Source of the DNA: Lineus longissimus
Lineage: Eukaryota; Nemertea; Pilidiophora; Heteronemertea; Lineidae
Length of the DNA stretch: 64,000 bases
Direction of reading: 5' to 3'
NCBI RefSeq assembly: GCF_910592395.1
Contig: NC_088308.1
Coordinates: 15,331,501 to 15,395,500 of the forward strand
In this document: piece by piece, positions 11,353 to 22,677 of the stretch
How the letters are laid out: each line of letters begins with the position of its first letter
Numbering within the stretch: the stretch's first letter is position 1
Position numbers and translations under genes: made by a program
The notes under the pieces: generated by a model
Seen by the model: only the letters and a program-made list of their open reading frames with translations
Told to the model about the DNA's origin: nothing
The model's database searches: none

Positions 11353-12390
11353 CGTCGTCCGTTAGCAGGGCACGTTTCGTAACTGTTAGAGCTATTGAGT
11401 TGAAACTTGGTACACATGTACCCTTATGTAATGACACCTGGGAGACCAAGTTTCGGTCCGATTCGTTTCATGGTTTGGCCACCAGGGGGCCAAACGTTAA
11501 AAGTGAAAATATGCAATATCTCCCTCAATAGTAGTCGGGAAATTTTGAAAAAAATATGGTAGGTACTTCTAGCAAAGGTGCATCATATATCCTCCGGGTT
11601 TTTGATTTGACCTCCTTTTCAAGGTCACAGAGGTCAAATGGTGTAAATTGGCCGTTAGGATGTAACGATGGCACGTTTCTAAACTGCAATGACTATTGAT
11701 ACCAAATTTGGTACACATTTACCCCTTAGTCAGCTGATCTCAGGGACCGAAGTTTGGTCCAATATGATTCACCACTTGACCACCAGGGGGCAAAATCCAA
11801 AAACCTTAAAAATGTGATTATTCCTTAACTTCTTGCCCGATTGCCACCAATTTGATATCATGGGTACATCTAACCACCATACAGTATATGTCACACAGGT
11901 TTTTAATTTGACCTTCTTGTCAAGGTCACAGGGGTCAAATGGCGTAAATTCGCCGTAAGGCCGTAACAATGGCACGTTTCTTAACTGCAATGACTATTGA
12001 TCACAAATTAAGTACACATGTACCCCTTGGTCAGGTGATCTCAGGTACCGAAGTTTGGTGCGATCTGATTTGCCGTTTGGCCTCCAGGGAGGGGGCCAAA
12101 TCCTAAATTCTTCAAAATGCCATTATTCCTAGTAATGACTTGCCCGATTGGCACCAATTTTATATCATAGGTACATCTAATTCTAACAACCATTCAATGT
12201 GTCACCCGGGTCTTCTTTGATTTGACCTACTTTTCAAGGTCACAGAGGTCGAATGTACTGTAAATTGGCCATTTTGGGGAAATTGTAATTGCTTGGACCT
12301 ACATCAAACCTAACACTACATGACACAAGACCATGCTCTTTATCCATCTTTCCTCCACATGAGGTGAGCACAATGGCCCTGGCCATTTCA
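11261..12390 (-). mobile_element. Helentron-like non-autonomous element H1, copy 1
   Basis: A 1130-bp element, the reverse complement of the copies at 19891-21029 and 32262-33391. Its left end here is a perfect 11-bp hairpin, AGCTCACCTCT-TAGC-AGAGGTGAGCT, next to a CGT microsatellite (about 11307-11361). The other end holds the palindrome ATGGCC-AG/CT-GGCCAT near 12373-12386. The interior is built from ~301-bp and ~314-bp units, each with a GGCCCCCTGGTGGCC-like block and a 29-bp nuclear-receptor-like core (11608, 11909, 12223). The insertion splits a TT (left flank CCTTTTT, right flank TTCAG) with no clear duplication. It lies in an intron of the bromodomain gene. No transposase frame. Confidence 0.8.
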
Positions 12391-13212
12391 TTCAGAGTTA
12401 TTGATACGTATTGAGAGGTGTCAAACTGGAAACACGACACCATGATATATTACTGTGCTTGGCCAATGAATTCTTTCCAACAAGTGGCTTTGATGTTTGT
12501 CTCAATTCTCTTGACATAACATAATGTTAAATGAAATAAGATGCAGCACTTCCAGTGACATTGGGTGATATGAATAAAGACTAGCGAATGCTTTTACTTC
12601 AATTTTGTACAGAAAGGCCTAGTGTAAATGTATGCAGAGTTTTAGAAAAAAGTATTTGCTCGTCTTTATTCATATCATTCATTGTCTTGTCACTTCCAGC
12701 ATGTCCAGTGACATTGTCCGTCCATTCTTCAAATGTCTATTTTGTAAATGAAATGATATGTAGTTATTACTCAGACATTTATCTTGATAGTTGACATTGA
12801 TAGTTGACACCTGTCTGAGGGTCCGTCCATTCTCAATTGTTTATTGTGTAAATGAATTAATATGTAGCTATAACTCCGACAGTTGACATCTGCCTGAGGG
12901 TGCATGCATGTCCAGTATGTGATATCTGTGTCAGGTGCCTTGGCGAATCCTTCTTGAAAGTGATGATTGACCCTCATCTTGGTGTTAACAAGACAGATTT
13001 GAACTGATGAAGGCTATCACTCTCACCACATCACTGGAAAAGGCAGGTGGTGTACGACTGTGTTCCTTGAATGCCTCCATATCTGCATAAATCTACTAGT
13101 ATTACTTTGGGGTGAGTAACACCATGGTGAAGCATCTATCATTTTCAAAGGGGATCAATAAGGCGGCCTTTCACACAGACAGTTTCAATGTCAGGGCATT
13201 ATATTTACCGGC
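12391..13212. other. Probable intron sequence with a short tandem duplication
   Basis: Contains two diverged ~105-115-bp units from about 12712 to 12900 (CGTCCATTCT, then GTAAATGAA-TATGTAG-TAT, then TTGACA-CTG-CTGAGGG). No exon of the bromodomain gene could be recognised. Confidence 0.45.
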
Positions 13213-14762
13213 TTGATCTCCAAGATTTGTTCTGTTCCTGCACCCCGGCCACCCAGACGCCAAGCCAGTCCTGCCAGGACCCCGAGAGTAATGATGCAAC
13301 CACCAGGAGTCCAACAACAGGCCCAGCCAGCTGATATTACAGTACCAGAGCCAAGATTGGTTGACAGAGTGATAAACAAGAATGATCAAGGTCAGGAAGA
13401 ACACATCAAACAGTGTCCACCAGAGTTTTTGCTAACACCTGAGCCATTAGTACCACAGATTGATCGCATGACTGCAAGCCACATACCTAATCAAGCCGAA
13501 CTGAACAAAGTGCTAAAAGTCATCAAGCGTAAGGTCATTCGGGATTACAATTTGCCATTTGACGGTCAACAGTTTCGCATTGCCCAACAGATGTCACCAT
13601 TCTTCAAGCCTATCTTCGACTATCTTGCTCACAACATTCTCCCAGCCGACAAGAAATCTGCTAGGTCCATCATGCTTAGGTCTGAACAGTATTTGTTGTG
13701 CAACAATATCTTGTTTCGGTTATTCTTCCCAGCAAATAGTGATGGTAATTACTGTTTTCAACTCGCTGTTCCTGAAAAGTTTATTGATCCACTCATTAGC
13801 CGATATCATGACTCCGTTACCGCAAATCACCAAGGTTGTGTACGCACATTTCTGACATTGCGCAAGTCATATTACTTTCAGTCAATGTACCAGAGGATTG
13901 TATCATATATTCAATCATGTAGCAATTGTCAGCAATTCAAAGGGAAAGTCGACAAGGACAGACCATACCATGAGCGGATTCCTGCGAGATATTGTCCATT
14001 TGAGACAATCTCACTTGATTTCAAAACAATGGTTCCGTCCAGATCAGGTTACCGTCACTTGATGGTAGTAAGTTGTGCAGCAACTCGTTTTATTGTCTGT
14101 GTGCCCCTAAAGAATTTAGAGACAGCGACAATAGCTGAAATTCTCATTCAGCCTGTTCTGTGTGATTTTGGTATTCCCGAAGTCATTATCTGTGACGCAG
14201 CGACATCATTGACCGGCAAGATCATTACTCTGTTGTGTGAAACTCTTAACATCTCTCAGAAAATCATTTCAGTCGGGAATCATGTTTCTCTTCATGTTGA
14301 GCGTCAAATTCAGTCAGTTGCCAATTTGAGCAAGGTGAATCTCAGCCAAAATGGACAAGATTGGGTTCGCTATTACAGTGTTGCTCAGTATTCGTTCAAC
14401 TCATTCTGCTCCAGTTACCTCGGTGGTCATTGCCCATTCTACCTTGTCTTCTTGCGTGAACCCACCGACATTACCGGACTAAATTTCAAACCAGTCTTGG
14501 GATTGTCACACTCGCAATCTGAGTATATTAAACATCTGAAAGACAAATTTCAGAATGTCTCTAAGCTAATGTTACAGCTGCAAGAGCATCAACAACAAAC
14601 TCAGAATCAGAAGGTTGCTCAAAGCTTCATAAGTGTCAGGTTTATGAACAAGGTCAACTGGTTTATCTGCATAAACCATCCAGCTCCTCCTTGACTGCAA
14701 ACGCAAAGAAATTCACTGCGTCTTGGGTAGGTCCTTTTGTCATTCATCAGGTTCTTGCTTAA
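13213..14762 (+). pseudogene. Integrase end of a Ty3/gypsy-type pol, frameshifted
   Basis: An open frame of 493 codons (to 14694) covers the region between RNase H and integrase (residues ~1-195), then integrase. The zinc-binding HHCC domain is intact (H199, H206, C236, C239). The catalytic triad is present as D267 in ISLDFK, D328 in ICDAAT and E363 in HVERQ, with 34 residues between the last two. The usual Gly after the second Asp is lost. Near 14635 the frame shifts, and the C-terminal module continues in another frame to 14762 with KKFTASWVGPFVIHQVL, a GPY/F-type end typical of gypsy integrases. Integrase would insert element cDNA into chromosomes. Reverse transcriptase and RNase H are missing upstream. 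It may belong to the same original insertion as the gag at 7969, with unrelated sequence between, or to a second element of the same group. Confidence 0.8.
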
Positions 14763-14800
14763 CGTAGGTGGTAGCATTGGTGTTACACTTTGTACTGTAA

Positions 14801-15205
14801 AGCCCGCTACACACGAGGGATTTCTCACCAACTTAGTTGGTTTTAAAATTGAGAACAGGTGCACAGGTGACTGGAAGTTGAGAGTCGTTCACCCACTCAC
14901 ACGAAAGACATAATCCCAGCAATATTTAGGTCCTGCACTATATTTAGTCTATAAAGATAAAGAGTCAAAATATGGCCCAACTATGTTGTTGACTGAATCA
15001 CACGGGGAAATTTCTACCCCACACTCCTTATATAAACAAAAAAATCCTTATATAAACAAAAGATATCGTCGAGAAATAGAACAAGTCGGTAGTGCAGCCA
15101 GCAACTCCTACCAATCGGGCAAAGTATCAGTTACCTGGTCTGGATTCCTGTTATGAATTAAAATTCCAACTAAGTTGGTGAGAAGTCCCTCGTGTGTAAC
15201 GGGCT
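14801..15205 (+). mobile_element. 405-bp MITE with AGCCCGYTACACACGAGGGA ends
   Basis: Long inverted ends match: AGCCCGCTACACACGAGGGA at 14801 and its reverse complement with one change at 15186-15205. Similarity continues inward through CTCACCAACTTAGTTGG. The flanks are TAA on both sides (14798-14800 and 15206-15208), a 3-bp duplication of the TWA type used by PIF/Harbinger transposons. It sits about 40 bp past the integrase remnant. No coding capacity. Confidence 0.7.
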
Positions 15206-15439
15206 TAAAGTGCTGCAGGAGCTGTTAGTCAGGTTATAGGAATTTTGTTAGTCTCCTTGTGACATTTCGATTCCATTGTATATTTTCAGTTAATCATCAA
15301 CATCATCATCATCATCGTATGTGTTCAAGTTGGTTGTCAAGAACAAGAATACAGCTTTGTCGAAGTAGATGCATTTTCGCCTTTATCTGTTGTGCTAGGG
15401 TGCTAGCGCGAAGCCACGGCCGGGACATATTTTATGACC

Positions 15440-17025
15440 CTCTCCGGGAATGGAAAGCAGTAAAACGAGTAAGCACACCTTACTCTGAATGTGGGAACAG
15501 CAAGTGCTTTCCTGGACTTGAAATGTGCCAACGACTCCTCTTGCAATAACCAACAACAGTTAATCTGTAAAAAAAGAGAAGAGAAATTAACACTGACTGA
15601 ATAAAAAAGAGGTGACATAGACGGGGAAATGTACACCACCAGATACAGTCTGTGCTTGATCAGGCATTTGTCAGATGATATCCTGAACAAGGCATCTATG
15701 GAAGCAAATCCAGAAAGTAACTTAACCTTCGAAGGGCACACTTATTACTCAGTGAAAAGTCAGTCCTGTGGGCTGTTTTCCAGTTCAAAATAAAAGTGTA
15801 ACCTCTTTAAATTAGTCTCACAGGCTGAACCATAACACTCAACAGCCAACCGTGCCCACATGATGTGAGCCGAGAGCTGGGCTTAAAGATCAGCGAGTGG
15901 TGTACTACATTTTGAAAATTGTCTATTGTCTACGACATGTGACAGAACAGGATCTAGTGGACTTAATGGTGAGGTACTATCAAATAAGGTGTCCATCAAA
16001 TGAATCATGAGGGCCTGTTGAGTTAAACTCTAAGCCTATCCTATAGCACTAGGCTATCGTTTTTGTCTTTTTTACAGCCTACAGCACAGCCATGCACAGC
16101 GCAGTGTACAGACAGTACAGGATTGCAAACCAAAAACATGACCATTGCTGCGTAACGAAACTGCAGTGGAATTAATCGGCACCGAATTTCACAAATTCCA
16201 AAAATATTTATCACATACCATATGTATCACCACAAAGGTAACTCTCTAGATTATTTGAAACCAAGTTCAGATACTTATTTTCACATTCGAAGCTATGCAA
16301 GCGAATTTTCACTGGTAGAGATCGACGGAAACAAATTTCTCGCTTTAAAATGACATGGGACGAGCACCAACTTTCGCTAATTTGTGCACAAAATTTCCGC
16401 AATATTATAAAAAACTATTGATAAATCTGAATTATATAGACTCTTTTCAGTACCTAAACAAATTTCAGGTACATGGTCATGTTGATTAAAAGAGTATCAA
16501 CCGATTGAACATGAAAAATTTCACTCACCTTCATTGAAGCAGCGACTGCCGCCATTTTTAAATGGTAGCATCTTTTCTATCGATCGGCCAATCAGCGGCA
16601 CTGCTTGCAAAAAAGCTGAGCCACCACCAAATTTGAAATCGCCAAAATTCAGTCAATGTGCATGCAGGCGCCAACTGGCGTTTAAAACTATATTAATTCC
16701 ATTAAAAGTAAAAATGAAAAAATATTTTAAAATATTCAGCCACAATTGAAAACAATATTTGCTCTGTGGACAGAGGTAAAAAGGGAAAGAAATCTCAACG
16801 CGAAATGACCTAATTCTCTTAATACAGGACGGATCGCGCTGATTTTTTGTTTCTGAGTTCACCTTGGGCAACTCCTTATTCAGCACCGTCAACGAAGTGC
16901 CTAGGTCTTACGATAACAAAACGTGCGGCCCATGTTGAGAGATGGACAGACGGACGGCCCGGACGGACCGACAGACAAAATCTGAATAGCTATTCTACCA
17001 GCTCGCTGACTTTGTCAGCTGAGCT
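15440..17025 (+). repeat. Long repeat, copy A (empty-site copy)
   Basis: 15440-16134 matches 31567-32260 with few differences. 16178-16860 matches 33995-34670, and 16860-17025 matches 35010-35192. The copy ends with a GACGGACGG microsatellite (16944-16972) and the hairpin AGCTCGCTGAC-TTT-GTCAGCTGAGCT (17000-17025) before AAAAA. The junction at about 16131-16137 (CCAAAAACATG) is the uninterrupted form of the site that carries a Helentron-like element in copy B. Copy A also lacks about 560 bp present in copy B at 33435-33994. A minus-strand frame of 112 codons (15403-15741) is not supported as a gene. Confidence 0.7.
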
Positions 17026-18046
17026 AAAAATACATCGAAAATACGAAATCAAACAATGGCGAGAAAACATGCGTATTGGTCATTCTTTACGACTGTACAG
17101 TGATAACTGATGACGTTACGGGGATTCTCCATTGTAGCGGGTGATTCAAATAACATACGGAATTAGCAGTAGGTGCCCGTTTTCAGCTTTTTAAAAGGCT
17201 ACGGCATACTCTGTAGGTGCCCCAATATGGGTTAAAGCCATCAACTAATTTTAGAGTATTTTGAGCTTATTACCTCCAAAACACGAAAACAAGCAATAAT
17301 TATAAACAATATGGCACAACCTGCTCCCCAAAATATTAATTTAGTTTACCTCTTCTGGATCAAATTCTTCCACCACAGGGAAGCCATGACAATGTTCTGT
17401 TTTCAAGATGTCCACGATTCTACCAACATTTTCAACCGTCCTAAGTGTGGTGACAGGATGACTCATTACTTCTCTGAAAAGATAATCAAAGGGTAAAAGA
17501 GAGGATGATAGGGTTGTTTCTAATGTCTATATGTACCAACACACTAAATTAGGCTTTGTTACGTCACAAAATTCTCCATATATCACGCTAATGTGCTCTC
17601 GCAAGAACCACTTCAAAATCCAAGATGGCTGCCACCTTAGGTGTTACAATCTCGTGATGGCACTTGTCAGCGCAAACACCCTTTTTGGCGACAGGGGACC
17701 TCAGCGTAATGCTGGTTTTTTTCTTTATGTAATTGATCATTTTAAAAAGATCCAATAAAAAATTTCATTTCAAGTAAAATAACCACAAAAAAACGCTAAG
17801 CATTGTAGTACAGCAAGAACTTAGACTTTCTGGGGTGTTTTCATGTTGATATCTCATCTTGGTTTTGAGCTATCATGCTTTTTCACAAATATCAACAGGG
17901 AATATATAAGGTAAAATGGGGTTGTAGCCCCTTTTTCACCTGTAACTTCGGTTACGCAAGAGATTTCCCAGCAGATTCACAATGGAATTGTCCAGGGACC
18001 ATGTGCTCACTGCATGTCATTTGCAGTGGGGAGGACAGTGGGGAGG
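17026..18046. other. Non-coding sequence without recognised features
   Basis: No domain-bearing frame, no repeat boundary and no splice structure that I can support. Confidence 0.45.
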
Positions 18047-18460
18047 ACTGAAAATTAGGAATATTCATAGGAGTACATAGATGCATAATCGCATGAAGTT
18101 TGGTTGCAAACCAATGATTAGTTTCGGAGTAATAGGACTTTGTTGAATTTTCAAGATGGCCACCTTGCAGCCATATTGGCAGATGGATTTGACTAAAAAA
18201 TGTGTATATTGTAAAGATTACATAGATACATAACACATAATCACCTTTAATTTGGTTGCAATCTGATCATTTGTTTCAGAGTGATAAGTAATAGGACTTT
18301 GTTGAATTTTCAAGATGGCGGCCATATTTGTTATCGGATTAGACTGAAAATTGGGGATATTGTTAGGAGTACATAGACACATAATCACATGTAATTTGGT
18401 TGCAATCCGATTATTAGTTTTGGGGTAATAGGACTTTGTTTAATTTTCAAGATGGAATTT
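18047..18460 (+). repeat. Three ~145-bp tandem units
   Basis: Units start near 18047, 18190 and 18340. Each reads GACTGAAAATT, then AGGAGTACATAGA, CATAATC, TTTGGTTGCAA, AATAGGACTTTGTTG and ATTTTCAAGATGGC. Units differ by small indels and substitutions, so the array is old. No coding capacity. Confidence 0.7.
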
Positions 18461-18474
18461 TTGGAATAGAATAG

Positions 18475-18690
18475 TAGAGGGTCCCTATATACATGTCCTC
18501 ACAAGTTTAGAACCTTCTAGCTCAAATAGAAACAAAACATGCCAACTATCAGTGAGTTAGCAAACTTTAACCTCTGTGACCTTGAAAAGCAGGTCAAATC
18601 AAAAACCCGTATGATATGTGATGCATATCTGCAAGGAGTAACTAACAAACAAATTTCATGAAAATCTGACCAAAATCACAATTCCTATTG
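18475..18690 (+). repeat. Fragment of a ~301-bp monomer
   Basis: Contains one nuclear-receptor-like core at 18569 (AACCTCTGTGACCTT, then AGGTCAAATC) and the usual right neighbour AAAAACCCGTATGATATGTG. Only part of one unit is present. Confidence 0.6.
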
Positions 18691-19104
18691 CATGTTTACG
18701 CCCCTGTTTTTACAACAAGTTTTTGTTGATATCAATTGGTACATGCACAAAATGATATTTATTGAACTCATAAGAGATATTCGTTACAAACACTCACCAA
18801 CAAATTTACTGGAAAAAAAAAGAAGTCCTATTAACCCCTTCGCTATACATTGCACCTTGTGTCAGATAACAGCTTGTGATATTGCAGTCCTGTCGTGTGC
18901 TATTAAACTAGATTCAGGATGGAGCCATATATCGTCCCCAACTACAACTGGTATCACTTCAATGGTAATGCAATGTACCATGAGAAATGATGTTATCTAG
19001 TCAATGCTATGGCTTTAAATAGAGACACCAGTAACTTTAAAGCTATTTTGTTTTGAAATCTTGTTAAATAAACTAGTAATCTAAAATGTCAAAAGGTTTA
19101 TATA

Positions 19105-19320
19105 GTCATTACAGCCAGATCCCGTTAGCGAAGGTTAAAAAGCGAACCTCAGGTTGCAGAGGCAAATGCATTGAGGCCGTGAGGTTGGAGTTTCTCTTTG
19201 AATTGCAAGATGATGTTGTTATTAGGGTAATCAGGCATGATCAGAGATTAGCGCAATCTAGCCTAATCTCCTATGGCATATCTGGCTGACCTACCACAGC
19301 AGGTGTTACGGAATTTGTTA
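19105..19320 (+). repeat. Diverged ~200-bp repeat, uninterrupted copy
   Basis: Matches 19609-19786 plus 21631-21660 (CAGCCAGATCCCGTTAG, ACCTCAGGTTGCA, GGCATATCTGG, CTGACC, CACAGCAGGTGTTAC). A third, inverted and partial, copy lies at about 24280-24360. This copy shows the state before insertion of the element at 19787-21630. Confidence 0.6.
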
Positions 19321-19608
19321 TTGTTACTCCTGCCTGTAAGTGGCACATCATCTGACAAAATCAGAGTGTACTCAATGTAGGCCTAATGGCAATGCTTCAG
19401 ATGAAGACCTGATCGGTCCTGTCGGATGCTTGTTTCTATATTGCAATATTGTAGTTGATCAAAAGATGGTGTTAATTTTAGTTTAACCCCTGTGTGTCTG
19501 CATTGGTGCAGGATGTAACTGCTTTTTCGGACTGTTTGTTTATAGTAGGCCTATGTGAAAAAAACATTTCTTTTTTTTTCATAGTTTTTTTAATCAGACT
19601 GGTTTAAA

Positions 19609-19786
19609 CATGTCATTACAGCCAGATCCCGTTAGGGAAGGTCAAAAAGCAAACCTCAGGTTGCAAAGGCAAATGCATTGATGTCTTGAGGTTCACTTTT
19701 CTCTCTAAGTTGACCGATGATGTTGGTATTGGGGTAATCAGGTGTAATCACAGATAGTCTAATCGCCTCTGGCATATCTGGTTGAC
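19609..19786 (+). repeat. Diverged ~200-bp repeat, interrupted copy
   Basis: Second direct copy of 19105-19320. Its similarity stops at CTGGTTGAC (19778-19786) and resumes at CTGGCTGAC (21631-21639), on the other side of the inverted-repeat element. Confidence 0.6.
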
Positions 19787-20929
19787 GGCAGACGGTAATA
19801 AAGGCACTGGAAAAAAAGGTACGGAAAAAAAGGCACTAGGTAAAAAAGGCACTAGAAAAAAGGCACTAGGTAAAAAAGGCACTAGGAAAATGAAATGGCC
19901 AGGGCCATTGTGCTCACCTCATGTGGAGGAAAGATGGATGAAGAGCATGGTATTGTGTCATGTAGTGTTAGGTTTGATGTAGGTCCAAGCAATTACAATT
20001 TCCCCAAAATGGCCTATTTACAGTACATTCGACCTCTGTGACCTTGAAAAGTAGGTCAAATCAAAGAAGACCCTGGTGACACATTGAATGGTTGTTAGAA
20101 TTAGATGTACCTATGATATAAAATTGGTGCCAATCGGGCAAGTCATTACTAGGAATAATGGCATTTTGAAGAATTTAGGATTTGGCCCCCTCCCTGGAGG
20201 CCAAACGGCAAATCAGATCGCACCAAACTTCAATACCTGAGATCACGTGACCAAGGGGTACATGTGTACTTAATTTGTGATCAATAGTCATTGCAGTTAA
20301 GAAACGTGCCATAGTTACGGCCTGACGGCGAATTTTATGCCATTTGACCTCTGTGACCTTGACAAGAAGGTCAAATTAAAAACCTGTGTGACATATACTG
20401 TATGGTGGTTAAATGTACCCATGATATCAAATTGGTGGCAATCGGGCAAGAAGTTAAGGAATAATCACATTTTTAAGGTTTTTGGATTTTGCCCCCTGGT
20501 GGTCAAGTGGTGAATCATATTGGACCAAACTTCGATCCCTGAGATCACCTGACTAAGGGGTAAATGTGTACAAAATTTGGTATCAATAGTCATTGCAGTT
20601 TAGAAACGTGCCATCGTTACATCCTAACGGCCAATTTACACCATTTGACCTCTGTGACCTTGAAAAGGAGGTCAAATCAAAAACCCGGAGGATATATGAT
20701 GCACCTTTGCTAGAAGTACCTACCATATTTTTTTCAAAATTTCTCGACTACTATTAAGGGAGATATTGCATATTTTCACTTTTAACGTTTGGCCCCCTGG
20801 TGGCCAAACCATGAAACGAATCGGACCGAAACTTGGTCTCCAAGGTGTCATTACATAAGGGTACATGTGTACTAAATTTCAACTCGATAGCTCTAACAGT
20901 TACGAAACGTGCCCTGCTAACGGACGACG

Positions 20930-20977
<48 letters not shown>

Positions 20978-21630
20978 AACGACGACGGACGACGGACGCC
21001 ACAGTATGGGATAAGCTCACCTCTTGCTAAAAAGGCACTGGGTAAAAAAGGCACCAGGTAAAAAAGGCACTGGAAAAAAAGGCACCAGGAAATCTCTAGG
21101 TTAAAAATTCATTTGGGGTGCCCCCCCCCCCCCGTGCATTTCTATATGTGTAATCTGCAATGTGTAATGTGCTTCCAGGTCTTTCTCACCAATAAAACTG
21201 CAATGAGACTCATCAAGAATGTTTTGCTAGATGTCAATAGCCACTCTTGTGAAACTATTGTATCTTGTAGAAATAGGTTATTGGTGAGGGAACCCTGAAT
21301 CTAACTTGATTAAACTACTGGACCAAATCGGATGATCTTTGTATTATTTTTTATAAGGATTCCCTGCCTATCTAAGCTAGTTTTTCTGGTCGGAGGGTAC
21401 TGAAAATAGGCTGTTCCGTTTCTTTGGACCACCCAGTATTCTGTTGATGTAGAAAAAAACTACACATAGAAATGCACATAGAAATTTTTATTTTTATTTT
21501 TTATCTATGTAGTAGAGATTTCTCAGAGATTTCCCATACACTTTTTTTGGTGCCATTTTTTCCAGTGCCTTTTTAACCTAGTGCCTTTTTTTCCGTACCT
21601 TTTTTTCCAGTGCCTTTATTACCTACATTC
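19787..21630 (+). mobile_element. Inverted-repeat element with AAGGCACT tandem repeats
   Basis: The terminal inverted repeats read GTAATAAAGGCACTGG on the left (19795) and its reverse complement on the right (to 21622). They continue for about 60 bp of short repeats of the form AAAAAAGGCACTAGG. The flanks CTGGTTGAC and CTGGCTGAC suggest a 9-bp target duplication with one later change. The relative at 19265-19320 lacks the element. A Helentron-like element (19891-21029) is nested within the short tandem repeats of the left arm. A C14 run lies at about 21120. No transposase frame. Confidence 0.65.
19891..21029 (+). mobile_element. Helentron-like non-autonomous element H1, copy 2
   Basis: Begins TGAAATGGCCAGGGCC and has the same three unit cores (20030, 20345, 20646), spaced 315 and 301 bp. 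It ends with a CGA microsatellite (about 20929-20990) and AGCTCACCTCTTGCTA. The second arm of the terminal hairpin is missing: 12 bases were lost between two GCTA copies. Both flanks are A-runs inside AAGGCACT repeats, so the target was again AA/TT. Confidence 0.75.
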
Positions 21631-22668
21631 CTGGCTGACTGCTTGCCACAGCACGTGTTACCTATATATAAGCTGACAAGATGTTGAGTTTAGTAATGGT
21701 CAACGGTGTAACTTTTATGTGTTTGCTTTGTGGTTATGTTGGCTGAACTTTTGAAACAACTTTTAACCCCTCAGGACCATTCTCCTTAATGGTCAAGCCA
21801 TGCTGCTGCGTAAAATGTAGTGTTGTTAAAGGGAATATCTTGTAGCAGCGATGAGAAACGAGATTTAAATTTTTGGTTTTTGCGGGCTACTTTAAAAACA
21901 AAAATTAACTTAGTCACAGCATTTTCTTCTTCTATAATATGTGTGTATGTGAGGGGGCGTCTACACTTAGCTTTAATGTTTTGACATTGCTCATGTTCCG
22001 GACACTTGCGTATGGGCGGAGGCTACGGAAACAGTACCCCTGGAAGTGTATGGCTTTCAGGGGGGTTAGAGATAAAGATATATAAAATAATCATTTGTTC
22101 CCCGGACATTCAACTTTTGGAACGTCAGTTCCCGTCAGAAATTTTAGGGAAATCCCAAGGGTGTCTATAACAGTTCATGCCTTTGCGTCACCACTATATC
22201 GGGCTCCACAAATCCATGACAGATTCCATGCTATATTCCTGTTCCATTTCAGTTTCAAGCACACTGTGACGAAGCGTGTGCCATACAATATTCAAATATC
22301 CCAGTACATTTGTCCTGTGATAGAGTGGTCTAGTCTATAAAAGAGCCAATATTACAGCCTTGCCTCTATCTCGACCTAACTTGAAAATAGTACACATCCC
22401 TACGGCCTATATAATGTATGCTATTGCATGGCCTACTTACTGACACAGACTCCCTGTAGCCAGGTCAGAGCTATCCATCCAATTTCAACTTAAGCTAAAA
22501 AAATTGCAATGCATCAGGTGTGGATATACTGCCTATCATGTGATGTCCAGTTTAGCATTAAGCATGCTGTTTCATCTTTACCTGTTCTGTTAACACACAG
22601 ACCATGCATACCTTGGCCTAGGAATTTTATGGTCAGTCTGGGGTGAAATCCCAAAGTGTATTGTAACA
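21631..22668. other. Mostly unannotated non-coding sequence
   Basis: The first ~30 bp complete the interrupted repeat described at 19609. After that I see no gene, repeat or splice structure. Confidence 0.45.
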
Positions 22669-22677
22669 GTGACAAAC

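Noticed and set aside
11264-11531. Arg-rich or Ser-rich open frames at 11264-11531, 20754-21030, 33124-33405 and 35997-36428
   Set aside because: They are translations of the CGT/CGA microsatellite near the end of H1-type elements. The frames occur on both strands and in several phases.
15403-15741. Minus-strand frame of 112 codons, also open in the sister copy at 31359-31868
   Set aside because: The two copies are near-identical repeats, so shared openness is expected. The amino-acid differences include non-conservative ones, and no domain or start context is visible.
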